From positions 1 to 39,542 of the forward strand of contig JAUZRQ010000046.1 in the NCBI GenBank assembly GCA_030950365.1: a DNA stretch of 39,542 nucleotides, written 5' to 3'. This document shows, in pieces, positions 9,991 through 20,846 of this stretch. This DNA comes from Candidatus Zhuqueibacterota bacterium (GTDB taxonomy: Bacteria; Zhuqueibacterota; Zhuqueibacteria; Zhuqueibacterales; Geothermadaptataceae). Made by a program: the position numbers and the translations under genes. How positions within the stretch are numbered: position 1 is the first letter of the stretch; the number at the start of each line of letters is the position of its first letter. The notes beneath the pieces are model-generated. The model worked only from the letters and a program-made list of their open reading frames with translations, did no database searches and was not told the DNA's origin.

Positions 9991-12900
9991 TCAACGGTTT
10001 TTCAAAACCTTTTTCTTTAATATAGGCATCGAATTGGATTTCTTTATTTCCACTTCCGTGATGTGGATATCGCTGGCAATCGCCTGCAACAGCTTGTATA
10101 GCTCTTCTGTCTGAATGGGCTTTGAAATATATCCATCCATGCCGGCCTGCAAACATTTTTCGCGATCGCCCTTCATGGCGTGAGCGGTCATGGCGATGAT
10201 GGGGATGTGCTCGCCGGTTTTCTGCTCGCGCTCACGAATTTTTTGCGTGGCTTCAAATCCGTTCATGACCGGCATCTGCACATCCATGAAGACCAGATCG
10301 AAGCGGTGGCTCGCGAGCATGTCTAAGGCTTCCTTGCCGTTGTTGGCGATCTGAACCTGATGCCCGGCCTTTTCCAGCAAACGCATGGCGAGCTTTTGAT
10401 TGACCAGGTTGTCTTCAACCAGTAAAATTTCAAGCGCACGTGGACGGTCGCTTTGAGGAACGATATCCGCCTCGTCGGCCACGGCATCGGCTTCGACCAC
10501 CTCGGCATCCGAAAAAGTGTTGATAATCTGGTTCAGGAGCTCCGATTGCTTGATGGGTTTCATGATGAATCCGCACACATAACCGTCTTCTAATGACACT
10601 ATGTCCAGTCGTTTCCCAGCAGGAATTAAAAGCAGCTTATGCGAAGGCTTCCCCCACCGCTGCCGTTCGTATTCAGCCAGTTGCATCAGCAGATCCTGCA
10701 GGCCGGTATTCTGTCCCAGAGTGGAATCCAGAATGACCAGATCGTATTGCCGTTTGATGAGATCGCGGAGGTTTTCCCCTTTGGTGTTCGGTGCGAGATC
10801 CGGGTTAAATCCCCAGTTTTCCAACATATCGGCAAGGATATCCCGGCAGGTGGCGCTGGATTCGATAATAAGAATGTTCAAATCCGTCAATTTCGACGGG
10901 ATGCGAATGTCTTCATCCGGTTGTTTTTCCTGAACGGCAAATGGCAACCAGAATTGAAACACGCTGCCTTTTCCAACCTTGCTTTCCAACCAGATCTCGC
11001 CGCCCATCAATTCGATGAGTTTTTTGCTGATGGCCAGCCCGAGCCCCGTACCGCCAAAGCGCCGGGTGGTGGAGCCATCCGCCTGAGTGAAGGCGTCGAA
11101 GATTTTACGTTGCTTGCTTTTCGGGATACCGATTCCCGTATCCCTGACTTTGAAATACAACCGGGCATAGCTTTCCATGTCCGCCGGCAAGTATTCGGGG
11201 AGACCTTTCATTCGGACACTTTTGTGTGGACGCTGGCTCTGCCACAAATAGCATTCGATGGTGACTTCACCCTGTTGTGTAAATTTAATGGCATTGCCTA
11301 CCAAATTAATGATAATTTGCTTCAATCGATCGCGATCTCCAATTAGAGAATCTGGAACCTCTGAGGCAATAAAAAAGTTGAGTTCAAGGTCTTTTTCCTG
11401 GGCTCGGACGGCCAGCATTTTCAAGGTGTCGGCGACCATATCTCGCAAGTGGAACGGGGTTGCTTCCAGCTCGAATTTCCCGGCCTCGATTTTGGAAAAA
11501 TCCAGAATTTCATTGATGATGGATAACAGCGCTTCACCGGAGCTGGCAATGATGTTGGCATATTCCCGCTGTTCCGGGGTCAAATCGGTTTCCAACAGGA
11601 GCTTCGCCATGCCAATTACGCCGTTCATAGGCGTACGGATTTCATGGCTCATGTTGGCAAGAAACTGGCTTTTGGCCCGGTTTGCCGCCTCAGCCGCTTC
11701 CTTGGCCTGGTGCAATGCTTTCTCCGCCTGCAATCGTTCCAGCTCGGCCGAAGCTCGAATGGCAAAAATCTGCAGCATGGATTTGGCCATGTCTTCATTG
11801 GATAGCGGCTCACGGTGCAAAATGGCGATTAGTCCCAGAGGATTCATCTTTGAATCAAACAGAGGAGTGCCCAGATAACTCTCTACCCCCATTTGGGAAA
11901 GCATTTTATCTTCAGGAAAATGTTGACAAATGTTCTCAGGAAAATAGCAAGGCTCCCGGCCAACCACTTTTTCGCAAGGCGTACCCTTCAAATTGTAAAG
12001 GATATTGTCCTGGATTTTGCCGTGCGCCGCAATGGCCCGGGTTTGAATTTGTGATTCCGTGCCTTCCACCAGCTCACCGATGAGCACGTAGTCCACCTGC
12101 AGCATTTCCGCCAGGTATATCGCCAGTGATTTGAAAAACGCCTCGCCGGTGGCCGCAGAGACGCCCACGGCGATGTTGTGCAAAGTGCGCTCGGCTTGCT
12201 TCTGCAAAGTGATATCGCGTTGAATCGCGGCAAGACACATCGGTTCAGAGGTGTTGGGATTGCGCACCAGGAAGGCCGTTATCTGGACATCCAAAAGTTT
12301 CCCGCTCTTAAGTTGGCGTAGTTGCCCTTCGCCCGTCCATAAGCCGGTCTTTAATACTTGCGGTAAAATTTCTTTTTCTATGGTTTGTCGGAAAGGCTCC
12401 GGATGCAGGTCGTAAATGTGGTAATGAATGGGATCATCTTCCCTTAAGCCAATCAGGCGTTTGCCGGCTTTGTTGATGTATTGTACCTCTCCTTCCAGTG
12501 AGCCTATGGCGACGAATTCGTTGCTGTTTTCCACCAGTAACGCCAGCTTTTCCTGGTCTTCGCGGATGCGGTTGCGTTCTTGCAGCGCCCGTTCCAGTTC
12601 CCGTTTTTGTAGTTCAATTTCCGAAGTTCGTTTCGCTACCAGGCTTTCCAGCATTTGGTTTTGTTTGCGAATTTTTCGCACCCGATAGCGATACGAACCG
12701 AAAATCACCGATAGAATCAACAAGCCGCTTAGAAGTCCGAACCACCAGGTCATCCAGAAGGGGGGCAGAACGTTAAAGCTTGCCGTGGCCGATGCCGACC
12801 AGGGAGAATCGTACTTTCGCGCCTGCACCTCCAGGATGTAGTTCCCTGGGGGCAGGTGTGTGTAAATAATTTCGTAACCTTCGAGATTTCGCCAATTCCG

Positions 12901-14928
12901 ATCCAAGCCTTTCAGACGGTAGCGAATGGAAATATGGTTTGGATTGACGTATGAAAGCACTGAAAAATGGGCCAGAAGACGGTTTTGGGCATAATCCAGT
13001 TTGTGAAATTCCTCGGGAAACACCTTCTGGCCGCCAAGGGTCAATTGCCGGATTTTGACGATCGGCGGCTGGCCATGCGCAAAATCGTATTTAGGATTGT
13101 AATGGCTCAGCCCTTCAGCAGTGCCGAACCAGAGAGTGCCGTCGGCATCGGCATAAAAGCCGCCGGCATTGGTTTCATAGCCCACGAAGCCGTCTTTTTT
13201 ACCGTAATTGATGAACGTCTTGCCATTAAAGCGGTCCACGCCGCGGGCCGTGCCGATCCAGAGGTTGTTGTGATGATCGACGCCAAGAGAGTACACGGCA
13301 TCATTGTAAAGCCCGTCTTCTGTAGTAAATGTGCGGAACGTGCGGCCATTGAAACAAGTAACGCCACGCGAAGAATGATAGCCAAACCAGATGCGTCCTT
13401 TTTGGTCCTCGATCAGATAGTATGGCTCGTTGTCGGCCAGGCCATCCTGCACCGTGAAGGTTTGCCAGCGGGTGCCATTCCACACCGACAGGCCGTGATC
13501 TCCGGAAGCCCAGACTCTGCCTTCACGATCAACGAGAAGCCGGGCGTTGGAGAAGGTCTGCCCCGGAACCTTGATGTGAGTCAGAGCCCGGCCGTCCCAT
13601 TTGAACAGGCCCTTGCGATTGGTGGCAATCCAGATTTGGTGGCTACTGTCCTGGGCCAGGTGATTCACCCGACCGAGATTCTGGAACACCTGCGGCGCCT
13701 GAAACGACTGACCATCGTAAATATTGAGCCCACCGTAGGAGCCGATCCACAGATTGCCGTTGTGATCCAGCAATAGCGTCAAGATGGCGTTGTCCAACAA
13801 CCCATTTTTTGTCGTAAAATTCTGCCAGCGCTTGCCATCAAAACGAGCAAGGCCGGCATACGTTCCCACCCATAGATAGCCGCGACGGTCTCGAAGGATG
13901 GGGCGAACATTCTTGCTGGGCAATCCATCTTTTTCTGTATAATTCGTAAATGGGCGGCCGAGGAATTTTGCAATGCCACCAAATCCTCCGAACCAGATGA
14001 TCCCGTCTCTATCTTCAAGAATGGCTGCCACCGATTGAAAGGGGACCCCCTGAGAGGTTGTGATCATTTCGGTTCGTTGATTTTCTATGCGGGCGATGCC
14101 GTTCATAGTGCCAATCCATAAAGTCCCGTGGCGGTCGCTACAAAGGCGCGTGATTCGCTGATTGTTAAAAAATTTTTTGGATGGATATTCCTGAAGTCGT
14201 CTATCATTTTTATATGCAATGACTCTGTCTTCGAGGGCTACCCAAAGTCGCTGGTAAGGATCACGAGTCACCGAGGTAATCCATTTGCCTGCGATTTGCT
14301 CATCTTCAAACTTTTGGATGCCATGACTCCGTACTGTGTACAGGCCTCGCTCCGTCGCAATGTAGAGGGTTCGATTGCTATCTTGATAAATTTGGTTGAT
14401 CCTAAGACGTGGCATCCCACTTTCACGGCCGACAGGTTTGATCTTGTTTTGGTCCCAAACATACAATCCCGACCATGTGCCAATCCACAGCTTGCCGCGA
14501 TCATCAAATGCCAGAGCTGTCACGCGTTTATCATCAAGTGCTTCGGGCTTGATGGGGGTTGAAAACTGCTGCCCATCCCACCGACTAATGCCGCCGTTGG
14601 TGCCAATCCATATATTGCCAGAGAGGTCCTGGGTGACAATATTGATCCAATCGTTGGGAAGACCGTGCCGGATGCTGAAAACTTGAAATTGCTGACCATC
14701 GAATAAATTAAGCCCGGCTTGAGTGCCAATCCAAATATAGCCGTCGCGATCTTGAAACAACGTCTGGGCTACCAATTGCGAAAGGCCATCATCTCCAGTA
14801 TAGTTGTGGAAGTAGTATTGTTGCGCATACGTATTTGAAAGCCAACCCCCAATCCCGATTTGCAATATGACAAAGAAAATGGCACAACGATGAAAATATT
14901 CCAGGGTGCCACTATTATTCCATATCAT
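9991..14928 (-). CDS. Propeller-sensor hybrid histidine kinase with PAS and GAF domains
   Basis: A 1645-residue hybrid kinase and the first gene of the kinase run. An N-terminal hydrophobic export segment (about 14-35) precedes 14 Reg_prop propeller repeats (about 40-620), a Y_Y_Y domain (about 660-725), one membrane helix (about 730-752) and a coiled coil. A PAS domain (about 790-905) and a GAF domain (about 915-1070) follow, then HisKA ([13 protein letters not shown], His near 1090), HATPase_c ([31 protein letters not shown]), a divergent receiver ([14 protein letters not shown]) and a canonical receiver (LLVEDN, MDVQMP, SKPIQ). The HisKA-to-end half is closely similar to that of the next gene, while only this gene has the PAS-GAF insert. 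The ATG at 14928 is preceded by GGGGAAA. The 14-repeat sensor with Y_Y_Y suggests detection of an extracytoplasmic ligand such as a glycan, by analogy with HTCS; the ligand is unknown. Confidence 0.92.
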   Translation of the reverse strand: MIWNNSGTLEYFHRCAIFFVILQIGIGGWLSNTYAQQYYFHNYTGDDGLSQLVAQTLFQDRDGYIWIGTQAGLNLFDGQQFQVFSIRHGLPNDWINIVTQDLSGNIWIGTNGGISRWDGQQFSTPIKPEALDDKRVTALAFDDRGKLWIGTWSGLYVWDQNKIKPVGRESGMPRLRINQIYQDSNRTLYIATERGLYTVRSHGIQKFEDEQIAGKWITSVTRDPYQRLWVALEDRVIAYKNDRRLQEYPSKKFFNNQRITRLCSDRHGTLWIGTMNGIARIENQRTEMITTSQGVPFQSVAAILEDRDGIIWFGGFGGIAKFLGRPFTNYTEKDGLPSKNVRPILRDRRGYLWVGTYAGLARFDGKRWQNFTTKNGLLDNAILTLLLDHNGNLWIGSYGGLNIYDGQSFQAPQVFQNLGRVNHLAQDSSHQIWIATNRKGLFKWDGRALTHIKVPGQTFSNARLLVDREGRVWASGDHGLSVWNGTRWQTFTVQDGLADNEPYYLIEDQKGRIWFGYHSSRGVTCFNGRTFRTFTTEDGLYNDAVYSLGVDHHNNLWIGTARGVDRFNGKTFINYGKKDGFVGYETNAGGFYADADGTLWFGTAEGLSHYNPKYDFAHGQPPIVKIRQLTLGGQKVFPEEFHKLDYAQNRLLAHFSVLSYVNPNHISIRYRLKGLDRNWRNLEGYEIIYTHLPPGNYILEVQARKYDSPWSASATASFNVLPPFWMTWWFGLLSGLLILSVIFGSYRYRVRKIRKQNQMLESLVAKRTSEIELQKRELERALQERNRIREDQEKLALLVENSNEFVAIGSLEGEVQYINKAGKRLIGLREDDPIHYHIYDLHPEPFRQTIEKEILPQVLKTGLWTGEGQLRQLKSGKLLDVQITAFLVRNPNTSEPMCLAAIQRDITLQKQAERTLHNIAVGVSAATGEAFFKSLAIYLAEMLQVDYVLIGELVEGTESQIQTRAIAAHGKIQDNILYNLKGTPCEKVVGREPCYFPENICQHFPEDKMLSQMGVESYLGTPLFDSKMNPLGLIAILHREPLSNEDMAKSMLQIFAIRASAELERLQAEKALHQAKEAAEAANRAKSQFLANMSHEIRTPMNGVIGMAKLLLETDLTPEQREYANIIASSGEALLSIINEILDFSKIEAGKFELEATPFHLRDMVADTLKMLAVRAQEKDLELNFFIASEVPDSLIGDRDRLKQIIINLVGNAIKFTQQGEVTIECYLWQSQRPHKSVRMKGLPEYLPADMESYARLYFKVRDTGIGIPKSKQRKIFDAFTQADGSTTRRFGGTGLGLAISKKLIELMGGEIWLESKVGKGSVFQFWLPFAVQEKQPDEDIRIPSKLTDLNILIIESSATCRDILADMLENWGFNPDLAPNTKGENLRDLIKRQYDLVILDSTLGQNTGLQDLLMQLAEYERQRWGKPSHKLLLIPAGKRLDIVSLEDGYVCGFIMKPIKQSELLNQIINTFSDAEVVEADAVADEADIVPQSDRPRALEILLVEDNLVNQKLAMRLLEKAGHQVQIANNGKEALDMLASHRFDLVFMDVQMPVMNGFEATQKIREREQKTGEHIPIIAMTAHAMKGDREKCLQAGMDGYISKPIQTEELYKLLQAIASDIHITEVEIKKSNSMPILKKKVLKNR

Positions 14929-15278
14929 ACATTTCCCCTATGCTTGTACCCAAAAGCGTGATTGAAAAGTGCTGGTATGGAAATGCATTTTTAATCGCTG
15001 TTATAAGTTATGCGGCTGGTTTCTTCATTCAGGTTCCTTATCTACGCTCCTATTTTTTAAACTTTTTCGTGCCCAAAGCAGATGGCAAATTCAGACGGTG
15101 GATGTATGAGCTGAAAATGCATGAAATAAACACTTTATAAAACGAGAGTCTTCAATACTAATCATCCAATTAGTGAGCTCACTGTTTAGGATGTTACATT
15201 CTTAGCTATCGGCACTGGTAGTAAGAATAATTATTCATTCTTATAAAAAAAGAAATAAGACAGGGTGAATATTCAGAT
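14929..15278. other. AT-rich intergenic region between kinase operon and nrdJ terminator
   Basis: No supported gene. This must hold the promoter of the minus-strand kinase genes, but I could not assign clear -35/-10 boxes. A perfect 12-bp palindrome, GAATAATTATTC, lies at 15225-15236. A 66-codon plus-strand reading frame (14940-15140) has no ribosome site and no recognisable content. Confidence 0.5.
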
Positions 15279-15313
15279 AAAAAAAAGCCATTTCCAGATC
15301 ATCCGGAAATGGC
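15279..15313 (-). terminator. Rho-independent terminator of the ribonucleotide reductase gene
   Basis: Read on the minus strand, a perfect 9-bp stem (GCCATTTCC / GGAAATGGC, arms at 15305-15313 and 15287-15295) with a 9-nt loop is followed at once by eight T residues (15286-15279). It begins 27 bases after the stop codon of the reductase gene. Confidence 0.9.
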
Positions 15314-15339
15314 CTTTGGGGCAGTGAAGAAGATCGAAA

Positions 15340-18300
15340 TTAGCTGCAGCCGCTGGTAGCGCCGCAGGTGACACACTTGAGACAGGTACCGTTGCGCACC
15401 ATGGTCAGGCTGCCGCACGAGTCGCAGATGTCGCCGGTGTAGCCCTGCAGTTTGGCTGTGGCGACCTGCGTCTGCAAGGACGGTCTGGTTTGCAGCTTGT
15501 CTTTGTACTGGCTGGTGCCGTTGGCCACCACCGGCGCCACTTTGGCCAGCGGTTTTTCTTCCGCGGCGGCCTCCGGCGTTTCGGGAGCTTCGGCCGCCGA
15601 TTCCGCTTGCGGTGGCTGTTCTGGCTGGTGCAGCTCGGTGCTGCGTAGGTCGGTCGCCTCGTCTATATGCGCCAGGTCGGTGCGGCCGAGGTACGTGATG
15701 GCCAGCTCGCGGAAGATGTAGTCGATAACCGACGTGGTCATTTTGATGTGGTCGTTGCCCACCACGATGCCGTTAGGCTCGAAACGGGTGAACACGAACG
15801 CATCGACGAATTCTTCTAGCGGCACGCCGTGCTGCAGGCCCAGCGAGACGGCTATGGCGAAGCAGTTCATCAGGCTGCGGAAGGCCGCGCCCTCGCGGTG
15901 CATGTCGATGAAAATCTCGCCGAGCTGGCCGTTCTCATACTCGCCGGTGCGCAGGTATACGCTGTGGCCGGCGATTTTGGCCTTTTGCGTGTAGCCATAG
16001 CGCCGGTTGGGCAGCCGCCGCCGTTTGGCAATGTAGCGGGTGATCACGCGCTCGGCCACCCGCACGGTCTTTTCCGCCGCTGGCATTTCGTCGTACTCTT
16101 TCAGCAGCTCATCCCAGTCCTCGCCGGCCACGGTGTTGAGCGGCTGGCTCAGCTTGGAGCCGTCGCGGTACAGCGCGTTGGCTTTGAGGCAGAGCTTCCA
16201 GGATTTCATGTAAGCTTCCTTGAAATCCTCGATGGTGGCCTCGTGCGGCAGGTTGATGGTTTTGGAAATGGCGCCAGAAATGAACGGTTGCGCCGCCGCC
16301 ATCATTTTGAGGTGGCCGTCCACCGAAATGTAGCGCGTGCCCTTGCGGCCGCATTTGTTGGCCGTATCGAACACCGGGTAGTGCTCGAGTTTCAGGTGCG
16401 GCGCGCCTTCGGTGGTCATGGTGCCGCAAATGTAATCGTTCGCTTCCTGAATCTGTTCGCGCGTGAAGCCCAGCGCCCGCAGCATGTCGAATTCGGGGTC
16501 ATTCAACTGCTCATCGGTGAACCCGAGCACCTGCTTGCAGAACTCGGTGCCGATGGTGTGCTGATTGAACGCAAACCGGATGTCGAACGCCGACGGCAGC
16601 ACCTCGTTGATCCTGTCGATGACCTCATCCGTAAAGCCCTTGAGCCGCAGCGTGTCCTCATTAATATATGGCGCTCCTTTCAACGTGCCGTGGCCTTTGG
16701 CATAGGCGATGATGTCGTCGATCTGCTCCTGGGTGTAGCCGAGCTTTTTCAGCGCCGGCGGGATCGATTGATTGATGATTTTGAAGTAGCCGCCACCGGC
16801 CAGTTTCTTGAACTTCACCAGCGCGAAATCCGGCTCGATGCCGGTAGTGTCGCAATCCATGACCAGGCCGATGGTACCCGTGGGCGCAATCACGGTGACC
16901 TGCGCGTTGCGGTAGCCGTATTTTTCACCCATGTCCAGCGCCCGGTCCGCGTCTTCGCGTGCCGCCTCGAGCAGGTCTTTGGGGCAGATGTCCGCATCGA
17001 TGCCCATGGGCTTGATGGTCAGGCCTTCATACTCCTCGTCCGGCGCATTATAGGCTGCCCGGCGGTGGTTGCGAATTACACGTAGCATGTGCCTGGCGTT
17101 GCGCTGATACGCCGGGAACGGGCCGAGCTCTTTGGCCATCTCCGCCGAGGTGGCATATGCGTGCATATGCATAATGCAGGTGATCGCTCCGGCCACAGCG
17201 CGCGCTTCCGGTGAATCGTACGGCAGGCCCATCACCATCACCAGAGTCCCCAGGTTGGCATAGCCGAGGCCCAGAGTACGGTAGCGGTACGACAGTTCGG
17301 CGATCTCCTTGCTCGGAAATTGCGCCATCAGCACGCTGATTTCCAGCACCATTGTCCACAGCCGCACGCCATAGCGGAAGTCATCGATTCGGAACGTGCC
17401 CGAATCCATGTCATAAAACCGCAGCAGGTTCAGCGAGGCCAGGTTGCAGGCGGTGTTATCGAGGAACATGTATTCGGAGCACGGGTTGGAGGCGCGGATT
17501 TCGCCGTCTTCCGGGCAGGTGTGCCACTCGTTGATGGTGGTGTGGTACTGCAATCCCGGATCGGCGCTGGACCATGCCGCATAGGCGATGTCGTCCCACA
17601 GCTCGCAGGCGCGCACCACTTTCATGGGCTTCGGGGGACGACCCTCCTGGGCCGCTTCCCGTTTCTCCACGCGGCCGTACAGCGGCCATTCGCGATCCTC
17701 GATGACCGCTTCCATGAACGCGTTGGTGACACGCACGCTGTTGTTGGAGTTTTGCCCGGACACGGTCAGATAGGCTTCGGAATTCCAGTCCGTGCTGTAG
17801 GTCGGAAACTCGATGCTGGTGAAGCCCATTTTGGCCAGGTGGATGATGCGCTCGATGTAGTTCATCGGCACCTGATCGCGGCGCGCCGCGGCGATGGCTT
17901 TGGTCAGAGCGCGGTTCTTTTTGGGACTGAACCGATCTTCGGAATCGGCCTTGCCGTTGGTCTCCGGCTGCGCGCCGTTTTCCGATGCGTTCGTTGTCAC
18001 CAGATCGACGACTGATGGGTCATGGCAGGCGCGGAAGATCTGGTTCAGGTGCTTTTCGATGATTTTCGAGCCGGCCACCAGCGAGGCCACTTTCTGCTCT
18101 TCGATCACTTTCCAGTTGATGTATTCGCGAATTTCCGGGTGGTCGATGTCGAGGGTGACCATTTTGGCCGCGCGGCGAGTGGTGCCGCCGCTTTTGATGG
18201 CCCCGGCCGCCCGGTCGCCGATTTTGAGGAAGCTCATCAGGCCAGAGGATTTGCCGCCGCCGCTGAGCCGCTCACCCTCGGCGCGGATCTCGGAAAAGTT

Positions 18301-20091
18301 GGTGCCGGTGCCGGAACCGTATTTAAACAGCCGCGCTTCCCGCAGCCACAAATCCATGATGCCGCCTTCGCCAACGAGGTCGTCTTTGATCGACTGGATG
18401 AAACAGTTGTGCACGACGATGTTGTTGGAAAGATAATGGTGGCTCTCGGTTTCGATGTCGTACACGTCCATCTTACCGAGGTACTCGATGGCGATGATCT
18501 CTTCCTCATGGATGTCGGGCAGGCTTTTGCCGGACACAATGTGGAACGACGCCTTCAGCGCCATTTGCTTGTCTTCGGAGACAAACCCGATGAGTTCTTC
18601 AAATCGCTTGCGGGCGCTTTCGTAGCCGATGATCACGTGATACGACGGCAAGCGGTTTTCGCGTGCGTCTTTGTTTTCGCTGATGCGGGCGTAAATGCCC
18701 ATGTTGGCCAGCAGGAACAGCACTTCCTGAGCGAGCTGGGCGGAAACGGTGGTCAGCACGATGTCGGCGCTGTTCATGCTCCCGCGTTCACGAATCCGCA
18801 CCGAGCCATCCGACTGGAACAGCGATTTCAGGTAGGCAACGGCGCGTTCCCGGCCGCCGTACAGAATCGGGCGTGGCACTTTCATGTCCACGCCGCGATC
18901 GAACAGATCGTAGGATTCCACAAACTCCCGCAGATCTTCGCCATACAGCCGGATACGCGTGATGTCCAGGTCCGGATTCTGGCTCGGAACCTTGCGCTCA
19001 TGGCGGTGCACGCCGGGGAACACGTTCTCAATGTGCTGCAGCAGCCACTGCTTTTCATCTTCGTTGATGGCCATGAATTCGACGGTCAGGCTGCGGTTGG
19101 TGCCTTCTTTGTACTGTCCCACAAAACCATCGCCCTGAAGCCAGCCTGCCAACGCCGCTTCGGATTCTTCGCGTTGAAGCGTGCCCACTTCCTGCAACCG
19201 GGTATTGCAGCGTTGGTGCAGCCGCATGCCCGGGCGCAATTCATCCACCCGCAGCCAGCGGGGCTCGGTCCGGCGTTCGCTGACCACGCGCACGAGGTGG
19301 TCGGCCGTGGCTTCAATGTAATTTTTATTCTTCAAAATCACCCGATAGACATCCTTTTTACCGTTATGCTTCACCGCCGTGACCGTCGTCAGGCCTTCGC
19401 TGTCATACACTTTCAGCCCCACCATGTTTTTCGTGACGATGTCGCCGATGGCAATGGGCCCGCGGGGGGTGTTCACCAGCGCATGATAGGGTTGGCACGC
19501 ATGGGGTTGCGGGTGGCTGTAGGCGTCCTCGCTTTTGCGCACTTCACCGGTGCGCGGATCCACATAATAATGGCCCTGCGGCGGCCCATCGATGCCATAG
19601 GCCCAGTGCAACCCGGTGTTGAACCACTGCGGCGAGTTGGGCGCGGCCATCTGATGCGCCAGCATATACATCATTTCGTCGTAAAACGCGCGCGCATCGT
19701 CGATGCTGTCGAAATAGCCGTATTTCCAGCCCCAGTAAGTCCACGTTCCGGCGAGGCGGTGAAACACCTGTCGGGCATCGTTTTCGTGCGTGTACCGCTC
19801 CTCGGCGGGAAGTTGCGCCAGCGCTTCCTCATCCGGTACCGAGCGCTGCAGCCATTTGGGGATGCCCTTTTCCGGCACCTTGCGCGTTTTCACCGGCACG
19901 CCGGCCTTGCGAAAATATTTCTGGGCAATGATATCCGTGGCCACCTGAGACCAGAACGAGGGCACCTTCACGTTGTGCATCTCGAAGATAACCGAACCAT
20001 CCGGGTTGCGGATGACGGAAGAGCGGGTGTCGAAATGGATGGAAGATAAAGGATCCTCACCGGCACGGGTGAAGCGGCGTTCGATTTTCAT
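15340..20091 (-). CDS. nrdJ: Adenosylcobalamin-dependent (class II) ribonucleotide reductase, intein-containing precursor
   Basis: A 1583-residue precursor; removing the intein leaves about 1219 residues. The enzyme reduces ribonucleotides to deoxyribonucleotides with a B12-derived radical. Visible signatures: the N-terminal [15 protein letters not shown], the first redox cysteine in HACFIQS (split by the intein), the radical-site motif [19 protein letters not shown], the phosphate-binding region [20 protein letters not shown], and a C-terminal Cys-rich tail ([16 protein letters not shown]) that resembles a zinc ribbon and probably includes the cysteines that re-reduce the active site. An Ala/Glu/Pro-rich linker precedes the tail. 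The ATG at 20091 is chosen over the longer open frame because GAGAGGAG lies six bases upstream. It is a single-gene unit with its own terminator, a long leader and NrdR-like boxes upstream. No cobalamin riboswitch was recognised. Confidence 0.95.
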   Translation of the reverse strand: MKIERRFTRAGEDPLSSIHFDTRSSVIRNPDGSVIFEMHNVKVPSFWSQVATDIIAQKYFRKAGVPVKTRKVPEKGIPKWLQRSVPDEEALAQLPAEERYTHENDARQVFHRLAGTWTYWGWKYGYFDSIDDARAFYDEMMYMLAHQMAAPNSPQWFNTGLHWAYGIDGPPQGHYYVDPRTGEVRKSEDAYSHPQPHACQPYHALVNTPRGPIAIGDIVTKNMVGLKVYDSEGLTTVTAVKHNGKKDVYRVILKNKNYIEATADHLVRVVSERRTEPRWLRVDELRPGMRLHQRCNTRLQEVGTLQREESEAALAGWLQGDGFVGQYKEGTNRSLTVEFMAINEDEKQWLLQHIENVFPGVHRHERKVPSQNPDLDITRIRLYGEDLREFVESYDLFDRGVDMKVPRPILYGGRERAVAYLKSLFQSDGSVRIRERGSMNSADIVLTTVSAQLAQEVLFLLANMGIYARISENKDARENRLPSYHVIIGYESARKRFEELIGFVSEDKQMALKASFHIVSGKSLPDIHEEEIIAIEYLGKMDVYDIETESHHYLSNNIVVHNCFIQSIKDDLVGEGGIMDLWLREARLFKYGSGTGTNFSEIRAEGERLSGGGKSSGLMSFLKIGDRAAGAIKSGGTTRRAAKMVTLDIDHPEIREYINWKVIEEQKVASLVAGSKIIEKHLNQIFRACHDPSVVDLVTTNASENGAQPETNGKADSEDRFSPKKNRALTKAIAAARRDQVPMNYIERIIHLAKMGFTSIEFPTYSTDWNSEAYLTVSGQNSNNSVRVTNAFMEAVIEDREWPLYGRVEKREAAQEGRPPKPMKVVRACELWDDIAYAAWSSADPGLQYHTTINEWHTCPEDGEIRASNPCSEYMFLDNTACNLASLNLLRFYDMDSGTFRIDDFRYGVRLWTMVLEISVLMAQFPSKEIAELSYRYRTLGLGYANLGTLVMVMGLPYDSPEARAVAGAITCIMHMHAYATSAEMAKELGPFPAYQRNARHMLRVIRNHRRAAYNAPDEEYEGLTIKPMGIDADICPKDLLEAAREDADRALDMGEKYGYRNAQVTVIAPTGTIGLVMDCDTTGIEPDFALVKFKKLAGGGYFKIINQSIPPALKKLGYTQEQIDDIIAYAKGHGTLKGAPYINEDTLRLKGFTDEVIDRINEVLPSAFDIRFAFNQHTIGTEFCKQVLGFTDEQLNDPEFDMLRALGFTREQIQEANDYICGTMTTEGAPHLKLEHYPVFDTANKCGRKGTRYISVDGHLKMMAAAQPFISGAISKTINLPHEATIEDFKEAYMKSWKLCLKANALYRDGSKLSQPLNTVAGEDWDELLKEYDEMPAAEKTVRVAERVITRYIAKRRRLPNRRYGYTQKAKIAGHSVYLRTGEYENGQLGEIFIDMHREGAAFRSLMNCFAIAVSLGLQHGVPLEEFVDAFVFTRFEPNGIVVGNDHIKMTTSVIDYIFRELAITYLGRTDLAHIDEATDLRSTELHQPEQPPQAESAAEAPETPEAAAEEKPLAKVAPVVANGTSQYKDKLQTRPSLQTQVATAKLQGYTGDICDSCGSLTMVRNGTCLKCVTCGATSGCS
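18406..19497 (-). mobile_element. In-frame LAGLIDADG intein inside nrdJ
   Basis: A 364-residue protein-splicing element covering precursor residues 199-562. The N-terminal splice residue is Cys in [19 protein letters not shown] (block A). Block B is present in [10 protein letters not shown]. Two LAGLIDADG-like motifs, [13 protein letters not shown] and [13 protein letters not shown], keep their acidic residues, so the homing endonuclease may be active. Block F is [16 protein letters not shown], and the element ends in IVVHN followed by the +1 Cys. Splicing would rejoin PHA to CFIQS, restoring the reductase active-site cysteine. All canonical splice residues (Cys1, block B His, penultimate His, terminal Asn, Cys+1) are present. 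Frame and codon use continue without a break. Confidence 0.93.
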
Positions 20092-20097
20092 GGCAGA

Positions 20098-20235
20098 CTC
20101 CTCTCGTTGTTGCACATCCTTGATTAAACGATGTTCCGGCGATTCATACAAGCAGGTATGCTGTGCAATCCCCTCGCGAGTGGACAAGGCCCTCCATGCC
20201 TGCGCGATGATGTGAAGCGAAGATGTTCCGAGGAG
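20098..20235 (-). promoter_or_regulatory. nrdJ leader with possible Shine-Dalgarno sequestering pair
   Basis: The nrdJ ribosome site GAGGAG (20103-20098) is perfectly complementary to CTCCTC (20235-20230) in the same leader, and the latter sits in TCACCTCCT, which matches the anti-Shine-Dalgarno end of 16S rRNA. Pairing would hide the ribosome site. This is a six-base match about 130 nt apart, so it may be chance; no known riboswitch class was recognised in this leader. Confidence 0.3.
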
Positions 20236-20353
20236 GTGACGCCTTTACCAAATTCAAGATTGTACAGACCACATACGGGTGACACGTGCCACGACAACAA
20301 TACAAAAATAATTTTTGAAATGCAAGGATTAAAACAATTTTTTAACAAAAAAC

Positions 20354-20400
20354 ATACTATATGTAGTATTTATAAAGCAAATAATATCTATATACAGTAT
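20354..20400. promoter_or_regulatory. Tandem NrdR-box-like operators upstream of nrdJ
   Basis: Two 16-bp sites, ATACTATATGTAGTAT (20354-20369) and TATCTATATACAGTAT (20385-20400), match the NrdR consensus ACACWATATWTWGTGT at 13 and 11 of 16 positions. They are spaced 31 bp start to start, i.e. three helical turns, which is the arrangement known for NrdR operators. They lie about 260-310 bp upstream of the nrdJ start. NrdR represses ribonucleotide reductase genes in response to dATP/ATP; nrdR itself is not in the window. A promoter with TTGCAT (20325-20320), 17 bases and TATTGT (20302-20297) on the minus strand is possible but weak. Confidence 0.65.
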
Positions 20401-20774
20401 GTTTGATGCGTTTCCCGTACGCCTGCGCGAGATCGATAACACTCGCCAAATGCTTGAATTCCTGAAGGTTCGGGCAGGTTCCGTGGAACTCTTTCAGCCA
20501 CAAGGCGGGCTGTCATGAAACGAGCCGGGGATGCCATTTCGGCATTCCAGCGGCGACCCAATGAAAGCCGGAGTGACAGGCATTTGCCTGACCTGAGCCG
20601 TTATAGCGAGTCGAATGAATGCACTTCCTTTGCATACTATCTGCCTTCGAAGCATACATAATAAAATCGTGCAGCCCATTCCAGCGACCGGATCCGGTCA
20701 ATCTTGTTTATCCTGTCGAAAACCGTGTTTGGCCCGACTTCATGCCGTTTCTACCGTCTTTAACAAAACTCGGC
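20401..20774. other. Intergenic region between nrdJ operators and the editing-domain gene
   Basis: About 370 bp without a supported gene. Apart from the intergenic repeat copy at 20513-20579, nothing is recognised. Several short frames on both strands lack ribosome sites and family character. Confidence 0.5.
20513..20579. repeat. Intergenic repeat, copy A
   Basis: Shares blocks TCATG, GCCGGGGATG, GGCATT, CGGCGACC and TGAAAGCCGGAGTGACA, in the same order and orientation, with copy B at 21589-21664. Copy A lacks about ten bases in the middle. The two copies flank the editing-domain gene as direct repeats about 1.08 kb apart. It is probably a dispersed intergenic repeat family of this genome; copy number cannot be judged from this window. 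Confidence 0.65.
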
Positions 20775-20803
20775 TTGTTTTCGGGAAAAAATCGCGCTAT
20801 TTT
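20775..20803 (+). promoter_or_regulatory. Candidate sigma-70-type promoter for the editing-domain gene
   Basis: TTGTTT (20775-20780), a 17-base spacer and TATTTT (20798-20803) lie 43 bases before the ATG at 20847. Spacing is ideal and each box fits the consensus only partly. Confidence 0.4.
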
Positions 20804-20846
20804 AAACTGGATGGTAAAACGCTCACCAAATTCAGGACGATGCTCC

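Noticed and set aside
5915-14928. Regular DNA periodicity that might be a repeat array.
   Set aside because: It is explained by the coded propeller repeats of about 40 residues; likewise the 29-31.5 kb region is explained by VCBS repeats. No CRISPR pattern exists.
14940-15140. A 66-codon plus-strand frame between the kinase genes and the nrdJ terminator.
   Set aside because: No ribosome site, no recognisable domain, AT-rich intergenic setting.
18022-20049. A 675-codon open frame on the plus strand opposite nrdJ.
   Set aside because: It is a shadow of the GC-rich nrdJ coding frame; composition is odd (rich in Val, Phe, His, Gly), it has no ribosome site and no family character.
20092-20187. 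A 32-residue longer N-terminus for the reductase.
   Set aside because: The ATG at 20091 has a strong ribosome site six bases upstream, and the extension has no family similarity.
20092-20400. A cobalamin riboswitch before the B12-dependent reductase.
   Set aside because: No B12-box or conserved riboswitch core could be recognised in the leader.
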